Notes under the pieces: model-generated
The model's database searches: none
Told to the model about the DNA's origin: nothing
The model's input: only the letters and a program-made list of their open reading frames with translations
Made by a program: the position numbers and the translations under genes
Shown: positions 37,845-47,959 of the stretch, one piece after another
Position numbering within the stretch: position 1 is the first letter of the stretch
How the letters are laid out: every line of letters begins with the position of its first letter
Assembly: GCF_000423305.1 (NCBI RefSeq)
Contig: NZ_AUHS01000011.1
Span: 1 to 64,000 of the forward strand
DNA from: Legionella moravica DSM 19234
GTDB lineage: Bacteria > Pseudomonadota > Gammaproteobacteria > Legionellales > Legionellaceae
Length of the DNA stretch: 64,000 nt
Direction of reading: 5' to 3'

Positions 37845-39011
37845 ATGTATTTGAACTTATCAGAATTACTCGAACGGATTAAATGGATCAGAAATCAATT
37901 AATCACCTCAGCTGAAACATGGATTGATGCTCAACATGATGACATGCTTCAAGCTATTAAAAGTAATTGGCGGAACGCTGTAAGTTCAGCAAACAGAGAT
38001 GAGATGCAGCGGAAGCTGCAAGAAGGTAATGTTCCTCTTGTCAGAGCGGATCAGTTACTGCATTCCATGAGTGTTGCTTCATCATCTTTAGAGGCACGTG
38101 ATTCATCAGCACTCGACGTTGTGAATGAATTGTCTGAGGATCATCATTATCGAAGTGTATATCATCCCGTTGTTGACGATCCTGGTGCTCATTTAGTCTG
38201 TTTAAGCCAATTAACTACAGTTTTTGATCTCTTGTACCAATTAGAAGATTATTTATCTCCGTTGGAGTTTCATGTTTCATTTAGTGGTTTAAAGCTGGCA
38301 CATGCTATGGGCGTCAGTATGAATAATGAGTGGCGCTTTGTAGAGAAGGGTGTGGAGACAGTGCGTTGCTATACTTCCCGTTTACAACAAGCAAGGCAGC
38401 AATTTCACCATGCCAACGTAGACGTTAATCGATTGATTCATTTAAACCAGGCTCAAATTAACATCAGAATGAGGCAATTTGATGAGACCTTACACTATTT
38501 GGTCTCCACTGTCAGTGTGGCTTATGAATTGCAAAACGATTCACGAAACAGGCTGGTTAGAATGTTCACCGCCTACCTTCCCTGGCATGCCATATTTCAT
38601 CAATTGTTAACTGGTATATTCGGGGTCGATGCCGTACTGCATCCTGCAAAGGATTCAATAGTGTGTTTGGATTCAAGGATAAATGAAATCACAACTTTGG
38701 TTCAAGATCAAAATCAAATACCACAAGATGCGATTTTCGAGGAATACCAAACAATATTACAGGCTACAGAATCGGAGCTTAATCAATTTAATCGGAAATT
38801 AGAAAGCATGAGAGGAAATTTGGATGTGGCTGAGCAGATGGGAGCATTACATCATGTTGCGTTATTCTTGCCAACAAGTGTTACTGGTTTTTATGGATTT
38901 TTCAACAGGTTACAAAACATGCCAAGACTTTCAGGTCAAGCGGATGCTTCTTTAGGGTATGAGAATGAACGTGTGATCGATACAGAAGATAGTAATGGGC
39001 TGGGATATTAA
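37845..39011 (+). CDS. Helical effector-like protein of unknown function
   Basis: A 388-residue protein that by position corresponds to a gene I recall as a Dot/Icm substrate (lpg2637). No enzyme motif is seen. It is mostly helical, with amphipathic stretches rich in Gln, Leu and Glu (about 165-230 and 285-325), suggestive of coiled coils or a helical bundle, and an acidic C-terminus (ERVIDTEDSNGLGY). The ATG at 37845 is used; a TTG at 37782 would extend the frame by 21 residues but has no ribosome site. It follows the 483-aa effector-like gene and ends just before a bidirectional terminator shared with rpsT. Confidence 0.65.
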   Translation: MYLNLSELLERIKWIRNQLITSAETWIDAQHDDMLQAIKSNWRNAVSSANRDEMQRKLQEGNVPLVRADQLLHSMSVASSSLEARDSSALDVVNELSEDHHYRSVYHPVVDDPGAHLVCLSQLTTVFDLLYQLEDYLSPLEFHVSFSGLKLAHAMGVSMNNEWRFVEKGVETVRCYTSRLQQARQQFHHANVDVNRLIHLNQAQINIRMRQFDETLHYLVSTVSVAYELQNDSRNRLVRMFTAYLPWHAIFHQLLTGIFGVDAVLHPAKDSIVCLDSRINEITTLVQDQNQIPQDAIFEEYQTILQATESELNQFNRKLESMRGNLDVAEQMGALHHVALFLPTSVTGFYGFFNRLQNMPRLSGQADASLGYENERVIDTEDSNGLGY

Positions 39012-39020
39012 TAGAAAGGA

Positions 39021-39050
39021 CCGAACCGGCATTGCCGGTTCGGGTGTTTT
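39021..39050. terminator. Bidirectional terminator between effector-like gene and rpsT
   Basis: CCGAACCGG (39021-39029), loop CATTG, CCGGTTCGG (39035-39043), then GTGTTTT. The stem is perfect and lies between convergent genes. Confidence 0.85.
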
Positions 39051-39077
39051 CGAACTTAGAGCGACGGAAACACTGGA

Positions 39078-39344
39078 TTAAGCAGCCATCGCTTGAACAC
39101 GAGCGACCAGACGGCTTTTAATACGAGCAGCTTTATTTTTATGAATCAAGCCTTTGCTTGCGGCTTTATCGATCACTGGTTGTGCTTTGGTAAAAGCAGC
39201 ACGTGCAGCTTCTTGATCACCAGCTTCTACCGCTTTAAGCACATTTTTAATATATGTGCGGTACATGGAACGTGCACTGGCGTTGTGTTGGCGCAGTTTT
39301 ACGTTTTGACGGGCACGTTTGATTGCTGATTTAATATTGGCCAC
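39078..39344 (-). CDS. rpsT: 30S ribosomal protein S20
   Basis: An 88-residue basic helical protein opening [23 protein letters not shown], the standard S20 start, and ending [18 protein letters not shown]. It binds 16S rRNA at the bottom of the small subunit. E. coli S20 has 87 residues. It is a single gene, back to back with murJ (140 bases between starts), the usual arrangement in gammaproteobacteria. Confidence 0.98.
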   Translation of the reverse strand: MANIKSAIKRARQNVKLRQHNASARSMYRTYIKNVLKAVEAGDQEAARAAFTKAQPVIDKAASKGLIHKNKAARIKSRLVARVQAMAA

Positions 39345-39484
39345 TTAGAAATCTCCACTCATTCAGATAATACAAAAGATGGTGATCATGCACAATGAGT
39401 TAGAATTTGTCAATATAGACCTTGATGTAACTTTAATAAATTAGGTATATCATAGGAGAAATTTACTTTTTTATACTTAACGAC

Positions 39485-41056
39485 ATGTCAGCGACGGATA
39501 TTATGGTACCAAAAAAACAAAGTTTATTACGATCGACTACTTTAGTTTCAGTAATGACCTTTGTCTCTCGGATGGCAGGATTTGTACGTGATATGGTTCT
39601 TGCCAATTTTTTTGGTGCCCAGGCAGGAATGGATGCCTTCTTTGTGGCGTTTCGAATACCCAATTTTATGCGGCGTCTTTTTGCAGAGGGGGCCTTTGCC
39701 CAGGCGTTTGTTCCGGTTTTGGCTGAATACCAAAAAACACGCTCCCCAGAAGATGTTCGTGCGTTTATTGCCCGTATTTCAGGATATTTAAGTGCCATTC
39801 TTACGTTGGTTACTATGGTCGGGATTATTGCTGCGCCTGTTATTATCTTTTTATTCGCTCCCGGATTCAGCCACGACAGTGTTCGTGCCGATTTGGCGAC
39901 TGAAATGTTAAGGATTACATTTCCATTTTTGATGCTTGTGTCTTTAACTGCGATGGCTGGTGCAATACTCAACACCTACGGATATTTCGGAGTACCTGCA
40001 TTTACTCCGGTTTTGCTGAACATCAGTATGATAGTAGCGGCTATTTATTTATGTCCTAATTTACCTCAGCCGGTTGTTGGCCTGGCCTGGGGGGTATTGA
40101 TTGCTGGTATTTTGCAGTTACTGTTTCAGCTCCCTTTCTTATATCAGCGGAATTTATTAATAAAACCCCAAATCGTTCGAGATGATCCCGGGGTTAATAA
40201 AGTGCTTAAGCTTATGATTCCAGCCTTATTTGGCGTCTCAATCGCTCAACTCAATCTTATGGTTGACAGCATTTTTGCTTCCTTTTTAAAAGTAGGGAGT
40301 GTGTCCTGGCTGTATTACACGGACCGATTAACGGATTTTCCTTTAGGGGTGTTTGGAGTCGCTATTGCAACGGTCATTCTTCCTCACCTGTCACGCAAAC
40401 ACGCAGAACAAAGTCTCACTCAATATTCGCGTGCTCTCGATTGGGGACTGCGATCTATTTTGCTGATTGGAATTCCTGCAGGTTTGGGTTTGGCACTATT
40501 TGCCATGCCTTTGATTGCCAGTTGTTTCGCCTACGGCAAATTCAATGTGCATGATTTAATTCAAACCCAAAAAAGCCTCATTACTCTTGCAATGGGTGTT
40601 CCTGCTTTTATGATGGTTAAAGTTTTGGCTTCAGGATTTTATGCACAACAGGATATTAAAACGCCCGTTAAGATCGGGGCCATATCCATGGTGGTGAATA
40701 CATTATTATGCTGTATTTTTGTCTGGCATTTTGCTCATGCTGGTTTAACTTTGGCATCTGCTTTGGCAGGATATGTGAATTGTGGTTTGTTATTGTTTCT
40801 GTTAATTAAAAGAGATGTCTTTCAACCGTCCCCAGGTTGGTTGAAATACAGTATGCAATTAGTGATAGCAAATCTGGCCATTGCTGTATATTTGTATTGC
40901 ATGAGTGGAACGGTATCTTATTGGCTAAGTTTCCCACCAATTCCCCGATTAAGTTTGTTATTGGCGCATGTATTAGCAACAGTCGTGTTGTATTTATTGG
41001 TTTTGGGCCTTTCCGGGCTTAGACCGAGTCATTTCCGTGGTCAAATGAAGGAATAA
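39485..41056 (+). CDS. murJ: Lipid II flippase MurJ
   Basis: A 523-residue inner-membrane protein of the MOP superfamily that moves lipid II across the membrane for peptidoglycan synthesis. About 14 hydrophobic helices are seen; the N-terminus has STTLVSVMTFVSRMAGFVRDMVLANFFG with the essential Arg residues, and the FVPVLAEYQK and DRLTDFPLGVFGVAIATVILP motifs are typical. Length fits E. coli MurJ (511). The first ATG (39485) is used; an ATG seven codons later (39506) is equally possible. Followed after 2 bases by an M17 aminopeptidase gene, so the two are co-transcribed. Confidence 0.96.
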   Translation: MSATDIMVPKKQSLLRSTTLVSVMTFVSRMAGFVRDMVLANFFGAQAGMDAFFVAFRIPNFMRRLFAEGAFAQAFVPVLAEYQKTRSPEDVRAFIARISGYLSAILTLVTMVGIIAAPVIIFLFAPGFSHDSVRADLATEMLRITFPFLMLVSLTAMAGAILNTYGYFGVPAFTPVLLNISMIVAAIYLCPNLPQPVVGLAWGVLIAGILQLLFQLPFLYQRNLLIKPQIVRDDPGVNKVLKLMIPALFGVSIAQLNLMVDSIFASFLKVGSVSWLYYTDRLTDFPLGVFGVAIATVILPHLSRKHAEQSLTQYSRALDWGLRSILLIGIPAGLGLALFAMPLIASCFAYGKFNVHDLIQTQKSLITLAMGVPAFMMVKVLASGFYAQQDIKTPVKIGAISMVVNTLLCCIFVWHFAHAGLTLASALAGYVNCGLLLFLLIKRDVFQPSPGWLKYSMQLVIANLAIAVYLYCMSGTVSYWLSFPPIPRLSLLLAHVLATVVLYLLVLGLSGLRPSHFRGQMKE

Positions 41057-41058
41057 GA

Positions 41059-42432
41059 ATGATGCAAGCTGATTTATTTTATGAAACCCATAATGATAGA
41101 GCAATTCCTCTTTATTTAATTTCTCAAAATCAATGGGAAGAGGGTGTTGACCATCTAAGCCCCTCAGAGCGAAATTGTTTTGCCTTGAGACAGTTTAAGG
41201 GCAAACTGGGAGATTACTGCGTTATTATTAACGCCGATGGTGTGGTTGATAAAGCCTATGTTGGCTCAGGAAGTGGAATTCAGGAATCTGCTTTGGCTCA
41301 AGCTGCTGTTCTATTGCCCCCTGGCAGCTATCAAGTACAGGAACAATTGAATCAACGGGCTGCTGTTAACTGGGGATTGGCTCAATACCGTTTTACAGGT
41401 TATAAAAAATATGAGGTGCAACCTCGCCTGTTATTATTAAAAGAAGAACATTTTGCCGCCGTGTTGGCTTTAGTACAATCCATCTATCTAGTACGTGATC
41501 TGGTTAATACGCCTGCCAGTGACATGGGGCCTGCGCAATTGTCTCAAGCAGTTGAAGAGTTGGCCAAAACCCATAATGCGCAATTCAGGCAATGGGTTGG
41601 TGATGAGTTACTCAAAGATAACTTTCCTGCTATTCATGCCGTGGGCAGAGCCTCAGCTTCTGCTCCTCGTTTGTTGTCTTTAACCTGGGGGAATGACACA
41701 CACCCTCGGATCACTTTGGTGGGCAAAGGCGTTTGTTTTGATAGCGGTGGTCTGGATATAAAACCCTCATCAGGCATGCGTTTGATGAAAAAGGATATGG
41801 GCGGTGCAGCTCATGTGATTGGTCTTGCTCAATGGGTTATGTTACAAAAATTGCCTGTACGATTGCAGGTTTTAATCCCAGCCGTTGAAAATGCTATTGG
41901 TCCCGATGCATTTCGTCCTGGAGATGTTCTTACCATGCGCAATGGATTGACTGTTGAAATAGACAATACCGATGCAGAAGGTCGTCTGATTTTAGCTGAT
42001 GCTCTGGTTAAGGCCTGTGAAGACAATCCTGATGTGATTCTTGATTTTGCGACATTAACTGGAGCAGCGCGTGTCGCAGTGGGAACTGAGATGGCCGCTT
42101 TGTTTTCCAATAATGATCAATTGGCTGCAGAGATAACAGCAGCTGCTAATAAAACACTGGATCCGGTGTGGCGTTTGCCTCTGTTTGCTGCTTATGAGGA
42201 TTTATTAAATTCAACAATTGCTGATTTAGCAAATTCGAGTAGTGCGCCATATGCTGGAGCTATTGTTGCCGCGTTGTTTTTACAGCGCTTTATTACAAAA
42301 ACGGTTCCCTGGGCGCATTTTGATGTGATGGCGTGGAATACCAGTTCGAAACCCGGAAAACCTGAAGGGGGAGAGGCAATGGGCGTCTGCGCTGTTGCTG
42401 AGTATTTATTACGTGTCTATGGTCAGAATTAA
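41059..42432 (+). CDS. M17 leucyl aminopeptidase family protein
   Basis: A 457-residue cytosolic zinc/manganese aminopeptidase. The C-terminal catalytic domain has VGKGVCFDSGGLDIKPSSG, LMKKDMGGAAHV and the family signature [14 protein letters not shown], which supply the metal ligands and catalytic Lys/Arg. The N-terminal domain is shorter and different from PepA (483 residues, also in this window at 43379-44830), so it is a distinct subfamily. It releases N-terminal residues from peptides; the preferred residues cannot be told from sequence. It lies directly behind murJ and is followed after 14 bases by a DUF1840 gene. Confidence 0.93.
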   Translation: MMQADLFYETHNDRAIPLYLISQNQWEEGVDHLSPSERNCFALRQFKGKLGDYCVIINADGVVDKAYVGSGSGIQESALAQAAVLLPPGSYQVQEQLNQRAAVNWGLAQYRFTGYKKYEVQPRLLLLKEEHFAAVLALVQSIYLVRDLVNTPASDMGPAQLSQAVEELAKTHNAQFRQWVGDELLKDNFPAIHAVGRASASAPRLLSLTWGNDTHPRITLVGKGVCFDSGGLDIKPSSGMRLMKKDMGGAAHVIGLAQWVMLQKLPVRLQVLIPAVENAIGPDAFRPGDVLTMRNGLTVEIDNTDAEGRLILADALVKACEDNPDVILDFATLTGAARVAVGTEMAALFSNNDQLAAEITAAANKTLDPVWRLPLFAAYEDLLNSTIADLANSSSAPYAGAIVAALFLQRFITKTVPWAHFDVMAWNTSSKPGKPEGGEAMGVCAVAEYLLRVYGQN

Positions 42433-42446
42433 AAAAGGAGATTTTT

Positions 42447-42773
42447 ATGTTCATCACCTTCCGTTGCGATGCTTATGAAGACATTAGCTACTTTAATGAT
42501 GTTGCAAAACGATTATTGTCTTTAATGGGGCATAGTGGAACAGTTCCGGGTGCGCTTACCTCTGATCAGGTGCCTGCTGCGTTACACAATTTACAAAGCG
42601 GCCTTGAATTGGAACAGAGCAAGAATCCTCCAGTGAGGCAAGACAGGGATGATGACAGCGAGCCTGAAATCAGTCTGGCAAAACGTGCGGTTCCTTTGTT
42701 GAGCCTGTTGAAAGCTGCTGAAAAGAACCAATCTGATGTATTGTGGGTTTCGTCAAAGTCTCCCGGAATTTAG
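42447..42773 (+). CDS. DUF1840 protein
   Basis: A 108-residue protein matching DUF1840: it opens MFITFRCDAYEDISYFNDVAKRLL (quoted in part), has LMGHSGTVPGALTSDQVPAAL and the tail KRAVPLLSLLKAAEKNQSDVLW, all family traits. The function is unknown. Good ribosome site (AAAGGAG) ahead of its ATG. It follows the M17 gene closely and is probably the last gene of the murJ operon. Confidence 0.88.
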   Translation: MFITFRCDAYEDISYFNDVAKRLLSLMGHSGTVPGALTSDQVPAALHNLQSGLELEQSKNPPVRQDRDDDSEPEISLAKRAVPLLSLLKAAEKNQSDVLWVSSKSPGI

Positions 42774-42784
42774 TTTTGCAGTGA

Positions 42785-42893
42785 GCGAGTACTCCCTCAT
42801 TCAGGTGAGTACTCCCTCTGTGTCAAGAGGTGTATTGTTATCCGGGCACGACCATCCCATTAAAAAAACCTCATCCTGAGCGTCGCGAAGGAT
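42785..42893. repeat. Short direct repeat and a CATCCTGAG-type element
   Basis: GAGTACTCCCTC occurs at about 42787 and again 24 bases later. Further on, ATCCTGAGCGTCGCGAAGGAT (42873-42893, split here only for location) is an imperfect palindrome of a kind that is widespread in bacterial intergenic DNA. No coding frame. Confidence 0.45.
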
Positions 42894-42960
42894 CTCCAGA
42901 AGCTGCCACTGTGCCAGATTCAGGATATTCTTCATTGCATTCGGATTGATGAAGATCGTT

Positions 42961-43398
42961 TTAAGACCCAATAGGATGTGTATGTAACTCATATTTTTTG
43001 GCTCTGTATTCCTTATAGTGCAAACGACTTAATTCTTTTTCAGCTTCTATGTTAGAAACCAGTTCCATTATTCGTTTAAATTTTCCATGAAAAAGAGGAA
43101 TAGCACTCCCCATATTTAACAAAATGTCATTAAATCCTCTGGGTTCTTTATCATAACCAATCTGAATAGGGGGAGGAGGCTCTGGACCTTCGCCCTGCAG
43201 GTTATGAGGAATGAAACTGTCATCTCGAAATGTCCATAACAATTCATCAAGGTGTTCCGCATCCTGTCTGTTGTCACAAGAAACAAAAACACGATGTCCT
43301 CTGGCGTAGGCTTTTTCCAGAAGGCGACATGCGACCAGCCATTTTGCATCGGGCTGGTCACTGGTTAATAAATAAAAATCAACGCGAATTGGCGACAT
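42961..43398 (-). CDS. holC: DNA polymerase III chi subunit
   Basis: A 145-residue protein of the HolC family that links the clamp loader to single-strand-binding protein. The opening [29 protein letters not shown] and the segment [17 protein letters not shown] are typical (the conserved WTF...SFIPH stretch). E. coli chi has 147 residues. Its first 20 bases overlap the end of pepA, so the two are translated in a coupled way; pepA-holC order is common in gammaproteobacteria. Confidence 0.95.
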   Translation of the reverse strand: MSPIRVDFYLLTSDQPDAKWLVACRLLEKAYARGHRVFVSCDNRQDAEHLDELLWTFRDDSFIPHNLQGEGPEPPPPIQIGYDKEPRGFNDILLNMGSAIPLFHGKFKRIMELVSNIEAEKELSRLHYKEYRAKKYELHTHPIGS

Positions 43399-44830
43399 GG
43401 CGTATCAACTGAGTAAGTAAAGGAACGGGTCTGCCTGTAGCATTGCGTTTTTTTCCGGATACCCAGGATGTACCAGCAATATCCAAATGTGCCCATCGAT
43501 AGCCTTCAGTATATCGAGACAAGAAACAGGCGGCAGTAATGCTTCCTGCAGTACGATCAAAACTGGCATTAATCATATCGGCCAGAGGACTGTCCAATGC
43601 TTCCTGATATGCATCATCTAAAGGCATGCGCCAAATTTTGTCCTGACTTTCAATGGCGGCCTGTTCCAATAATTTAGCCAGTTCATCATCCTTGGTCATA
43701 TAACCTGTAGCGATAGAACCCAGAGCGACTATCATGGCACCAGTTAAGGTAGCAATATCAAGTACAAATTCTGGATGATATCGTTCTGCATAAGTGAGTG
43801 CATCTGCCAAAACAAGACGTCCCTCTGCATCGGTATTAATAATTTCAACGGTTTGTCCAGACATACTGGTAACGATATCCCCTGACTTAACCGCTGCGCC
43901 ACTCACCATATTTTCAGCGCTGGCAATGAGACCTATCACATTAACAGGAAGTTTTAACAGAGCACAGGCCTTTAATGTGCCCAGGACACTGGCTGCGCCG
44001 GACATATCATATTTCATTTCATCCATTGCATTGGCCGGTTTGATGGAGAGTCCACCTGAATCAAAAGTAATTCCTTTACCCACCAGTACAATAGGCGCGG
44101 CATCACCAGCTCCTTTGTAATGAAGGTCGATAAATCTTGGCGGTTCATTACTGCCTTGCGATACGGCCAGCAGGAGCCCCATTCCCATGGCACGCATTTC
44201 ATCAGGTCCCATAACCTTACAGCTCATTGAATCAAATTGTTTGGCCAACTCAAGTGCCTGCTCACCAAGATAAGTTGGCGTACAGATATTTGCTGGCATG
44301 TTTGCAAGATGTCTTGTCATTTCAACGCCAGAAACAATGGCTTTTGCTAACTCCAATGATTTCTCCCTTGCTCCAGGCAAATAAAAGCTAATGGACTCTA
44401 ATTTGTGTGATTTTGGATTTTTCTTTTTGAAATCAAGAAGTTGATAGCGAATATTGTCGATTTGCACTATCATTTGCTCTAATTGCCATTCCGCAGATTG
44501 ATTATTTAACTGAGGCAGACAAAGCAGGGCTGATGAGAAGCGTTTTTTGATTAACTCATCCGTTATTTCAGTGATTCGTTTTTGCAGGACTGTCGATTTA
44601 AACTCGTTTTTTTTGCCGAATTGAACCACTAATAGACTCTGTCCTTGAACATCCATCTGCCATACTGCATCACCCGGTTCTGTGGCTCTCTGGCTAAGTC
44701 TGGTAATAACTCCATCGTGTTCTTTATCTAGATTTATTGCGTAATCGGGTAGTTCTGCATCGGAAAAAATACCCAGAACAAGACACTCACTGATCGTGAG
44801 TGAGGGGTTTTGAATGAGTCCGTAATTCAT
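43379..44830 (-). CDS. pepA: Leucyl aminopeptidase PepA (M17)
   Basis: A 483-residue cytosolic hexameric aminopeptidase. The catalytic part has [32 protein letters not shown] and [14 protein letters not shown] with the two-metal site; the N-terminal domain (1-160) has the usual PepA fold. Besides peptide cleavage, PepA in E. coli binds DNA and helps site-specific recombination. The ATG at 44830 is chosen because AGGAG stands six bases upstream; a longer in-frame version to 44881 lacks this. It faces lptF, and its end overlaps holC. Confidence 0.96.
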   Translation of the reverse strand: MNYGLIQNPSLTISECLVLGIFSDAELPDYAINLDKEHDGVITRLSQRATEPGDAVWQMDVQGQSLLVVQFGKKNEFKSTVLQKRITEITDELIKKRFSSALLCLPQLNNQSAEWQLEQMIVQIDNIRYQLLDFKKKNPKSHKLESISFYLPGAREKSLELAKAIVSGVEMTRHLANMPANICTPTYLGEQALELAKQFDSMSCKVMGPDEMRAMGMGLLLAVSQGSNEPPRFIDLHYKGAGDAAPIVLVGKGITFDSGGLSIKPANAMDEMKYDMSGAASVLGTLKACALLKLPVNVIGLIASAENMVSGAAVKSGDIVTSMSGQTVEIINTDAEGRLVLADALTYAERYHPEFVLDIATLTGAMIVALGSIATGYMTKDDELAKLLEQAAIESQDKIWRMPLDDAYQEALDSPLADMINASFDRTAGSITAACFLSRYTEGYRWAHLDIAGTSWVSGKKRNATGRPVPLLTQLIRHVANSR

Positions 44831-45008
44831 CGTGAGCTCCTGTTGCCACTTAAAGAGGCTTAGTTTACCTAATCTATTCAAGCAATGAAACCAACATTTT
44901 ATCGTGATTTTAGGTTAAATAGTGTCCTTTGAATTATCATGAGACTATGCCTTTATGGTATCCTGAACATTGGAACCGCATCCATCATCCTCACGATAGG
45001 GGTACTGA

Positions 45009-46088
45009 GTGATAATTTTTCGTTATTTAACCAAAGAAGTATTTTTAACTTTAGTTTCATTAACTGCAATTTTAATGCTGATTTTTATGAGCAACCAGTT
45101 TGTTCAATATTTGAATCGAGCTGCTTCAGGAAATATACCTGGAGTGATTATTATGAAGTTAATGATGTTGGAAATGCCCAATTTGATGGGATTGCTTCTG
45201 CCGTTAGGATTTTATATTGCAGTACTTTTGGCATACGGTCGATTGTATGCAGAAAGCGAAATGACCGTGATGGTTGCTTGCGGTTACGGCCCGAATCAGC
45301 TGTTAAAACACAGTTTTATCATGGCTCTTGTTGTGGCAATTATTGTTGCCGGAGTTATGGTGTTTGCAAGTCCTTTGATTGCTACCGAACGAGCGAAGCT
45401 GCTGAGATCAACCGGAATAAAAACCTTAATTCAAACCATTATGCCGGGACGATTCCATGCCATTAACGGCGGTCAGCAAGTGTTTTATGTCCAATCAATG
45501 AATCGTGAACATACCAAAGCAGAACAGGTATTTCTTGCAAAAAACTCAGTCAAGGATGGCAGGATTCAATGGGATATACTCTGGGCTGATAAAGCATTCG
45601 CTGAAATGGACCCCGATACTGGTGAGGAATACATCGTGTTACAGAATGGAAAAGAATATCAGGGAATACCCGGACATGCTGACTATCAGGTGGCTCGATT
45701 TGCCGATTATAAATCACGGCTACCTCATCCAATAGTGCGAATTAATGAAGACATTCGAACGGCTAAAACCGCCAGTTTATTACCATTTAATAATCCCGAT
45801 CGGGAGAAAGCAGCGGAGCTTCAGTGGCGATTATCCATTCCTGTGATGGTTCTAGCGTTAACATTCGTGGCTGTTCCCTTAAGTCGGGTTAGCCCTCGAA
45901 GCGGTAAATATGCAAAACTTCTGCCGGCTATTGTTATTTATATTTTGTATGCCAATTTTATGTTTGTTGCTCGTGACGCAATAGTGTCCGGAACAATACC
46001 TTTATGGATAGGCATGAGCTGGATTCATCTTGCAGTGGTATTTTTGGGGCTGTTTTTAATCTGGCGTAATCAGGTGAACTTGGCATAA
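45009..46088 (+). CDS. lptF: LPS export permease LptF
   Basis: A 359-residue inner-membrane subunit of the LptB2FG transporter that pulls lipopolysaccharide out of the membrane toward LptC. Three N-terminal helices (about 12-35, 55-78, 100-125) are followed by a periplasmic beta-jellyroll domain (about 125-265) and three C-terminal helices. The start is a GTG at 45009 with AGGGG six bases upstream; the following residues (IIFRYLTKEVFLTL) match LptF. It forms an operon with lptG (2 bases between) and lies divergent from pepA, the classical layout. Confidence 0.95.
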   Translation: MIIFRYLTKEVFLTLVSLTAILMLIFMSNQFVQYLNRAASGNIPGVIIMKLMMLEMPNLMGLLLPLGFYIAVLLAYGRLYAESEMTVMVACGYGPNQLLKHSFIMALVVAIIVAGVMVFASPLIATERAKLLRSTGIKTLIQTIMPGRFHAINGGQQVFYVQSMNREHTKAEQVFLAKNSVKDGRIQWDILWADKAFAEMDPDTGEEYIVLQNGKEYQGIPGHADYQVARFADYKSRLPHPIVRINEDIRTAKTASLLPFNNPDREKAAELQWRLSIPVMVLALTFVAVPLSRVSPRSGKYAKLLPAIVIYILYANFMFVARDAIVSGTIPLWIGMSWIHLAVVFLGLFLIWRNQVNLA

Positions 46089-46090
46089 TT

Positions 46091-47155
46091 ATGAAATTAA
46101 TTGATCGTTATATTGCTAAAACGGTTCTCTCGGCGATAGGTTTGGTTACCCTGATGCTGGCAGGATTACAAGTATTTATTTTATTTGTTAATCAGCTTGA
46201 TGAGTTGGGGCGTGTGGATTATGGAATTGCCCAAGCCGCAGTTTTTGTCTTTTTGCAAATGCCCTATCAGGTGTATCTGTTCTTTCCTATGGCCAGCCTG
46301 CTGGGTTGCCTGATAGGTTTGGGCCTTATGGCCAGTCATAGTGAGTTGGTCGTCATGCGCGCGGCTGGAGTATCTATTGGACAAATAACTGCTGGTGTAT
46401 TAAAAGCATCTATAGTTGTTGTGATTTTGGTTACTGTCTTAGGTGAAGTATTAACGCCAATGATGTCGCATTATGCCAATGATTATAAAATGGCAGCAAT
46501 AAGTGGCGGGCAAACATTACGGACGCCTAAAGGAATATGGTTGCGTTATGGTAATGACTTTATATCCATATCGTCAGTTCAGCCCGATAACGTATTACAG
46601 AATGTATATCAATTTCGATTTGACGAGCAGCATCATTTGCTGCTTGCCCGAGAAATGAGGGAAGTACGATATGCCAACCATTTCTGGATGGCTTATGATG
46701 TGACTCAAACTGAATTTGCTGCAGATCACACCAAGGCCAGCCGATTGGTTTCGCTCCCTTGGGATATTCCGGTTAAACCACAAATATTGGAAATTACAGG
46801 TTCCAATCCTGATGAAATGACGCTGCATGAATTGAACCGTTATTTGCGTGAACAAAAGCGTAGCCAGCAAAATGCGCAAAATTACAAGATTGCCTTTCTG
46901 CAAAGAATCATTCAACCGCTAACCACTATGGTGATGATGTTATTGGCAATTCCTTTTATTTTTGGTCCTCTCCGTTCTTCTACGATGGGATCCAAATTAT
47001 TGGTTGGAGCAACGGTTGGATTTGCATTTCACATTCTGAATCAATTTTTTGGACCGGTGAGTCTGGTATTCCAATGGCCACCGGAAATCGCCGCCTTAGG
47101 GCCTACTGTTATTTTTGCCTTGATTGGATTTTATTTAATGAGGCGAGTGAAATAA
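46091..47155 (+). CDS. lptG: LPS export permease LptG
   Basis: A 354-residue partner of LptF with the same plan: three helices (about 10-35, 55-80, 95-120), a periplasmic jellyroll domain, and three helices at the C-terminus (LTTMVMMLLAIPFIFGPLRSS). It opens MKLIDRYIAKTVLSAIGLV, typical of LptG. Together the two form the membrane part of the LPS exporter, with LptB encoded elsewhere. Its stop overlaps the start of the next gene by one base. Confidence 0.95.
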   Translation: MKLIDRYIAKTVLSAIGLVTLMLAGLQVFILFVNQLDELGRVDYGIAQAAVFVFLQMPYQVYLFFPMASLLGCLIGLGLMASHSELVVMRAAGVSIGQITAGVLKASIVVVILVTVLGEVLTPMMSHYANDYKMAAISGGQTLRTPKGIWLRYGNDFISISSVQPDNVLQNVYQFRFDEQHHLLLAREMREVRYANHFWMAYDVTQTEFAADHTKASRLVSLPWDIPVKPQILEITGSNPDEMTLHELNRYLREQKRSQQNAQNYKIAFLQRIIQPLTTMVMMLLAIPFIFGPLRSSTMGSKLLVGATVGFAFHILNQFFGPVSLVFQWPPEIAALGPTVIFALIGFYLMRRVK

Positions 47156-47913
47156 TGGCGCTAATCAGGCATTTGATTGAATTGCTCATTAACCCTTTTT
47201 TTCTGTGTTTGGTGTTATTGGGAGTCTGTGCTTATTGGCTTTGGTTTCGTTCTCATCTTTTGTTTGTTCGCAGAACTTTGCTTTTAGTGCTACTGATACT
47301 GATCGTAATCAGTACGGGGTGGTTGCCACGATACATGACGTATGTTCTGGAGTCGCGGTACCCATTGGTGACTGAAGCCGATCCCAAGGTTGGGTGGGTT
47401 GTTGTTTTAAGTGGTGGTCAAACTCAGGCTTCGGGTTTTCCTCCTAATGATTTATTGTCCTCTGCGAGTATGAAGCGGTTGATTGAGGGGATAAGACTGC
47501 TGAGAACATTGCCTAATGCGAAGCTGATTTTGTCGGGTGGCGGATCTGCAGGCGATCAACCCGAAGCATTGCTTTTGGCAGAATTAGCTCACTGGTTTTC
47601 CATCCCGGATCAAAAAGTGGTTTTGGAAACTCATTCCATTAACACGGCAGATCAGGCTCGAGAATTAGTACCTCTTGTCAATCAGGAACCCTTTTATTTG
47701 GTAACCTCCGCGGTTCATATGCCTCGAGCAATGGCTTTATGTCAAAAACAAGGTCTTCACCCCATCGCAGCACCCACTGACTTTACTTTTTTCTGGAGTA
47801 CCGACAGTTGGGGCAAATTGATTATACCTAATGCATACAATCTGGCCTATTTTTCCATCGCCTTGCATGAGGTATTGGGTAGTATATGGGCTTTCAAGTT
47901 TAAGGGGCAATGA
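47155..47913 (+). CDS. DUF218 envelope protein (ElyC/SanA-like)
   Basis: A 252-residue protein of the DUF218 family. Two N-terminal membrane helices (about 9-30 and 38-58) precede the DUF218 domain, which opens GWVVVLSGGQTQASG, has LRTLPNAKLILSGGG and ends with VTSAVHMPRAMALCQKQGL; the Ser-Gly-Gly-Gly and His-x-x-Arg pieces are conserved. In E. coli ElyC is needed for envelope integrity at low temperature and affects undecaprenyl phosphate use. The ATG overlaps the lptG stop (TAATG), so it is translated with lptFG, which supports an envelope role. Confidence 0.9.
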   Translation: MALIRHLIELLINPFFLCLVLLGVCAYWLWFRSHLLFVRRTLLLVLLILIVISTGWLPRYMTYVLESRYPLVTEADPKVGWVVVLSGGQTQASGFPPNDLLSSASMKRLIEGIRLLRTLPNAKLILSGGGSAGDQPEALLLAELAHWFSIPDQKVVLETHSINTADQARELVPLVNQEPFYLVTSAVHMPRAMALCQKQGLHPIAAPTDFTFFWSTDSWGKLIIPNAYNLAYFSIALHEVLGSIWAFKFKGQ

Positions 47914-47959
47914 CATGCCCCAAAGATTATGGAACGATTGAAATACTGCAAAGACAGGG

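Noticed and set aside
42801-42992. 63-codon minus-strand frame after holC
   Set aside because: It overlaps the holC end and a common palindromic element; no ribosome site.
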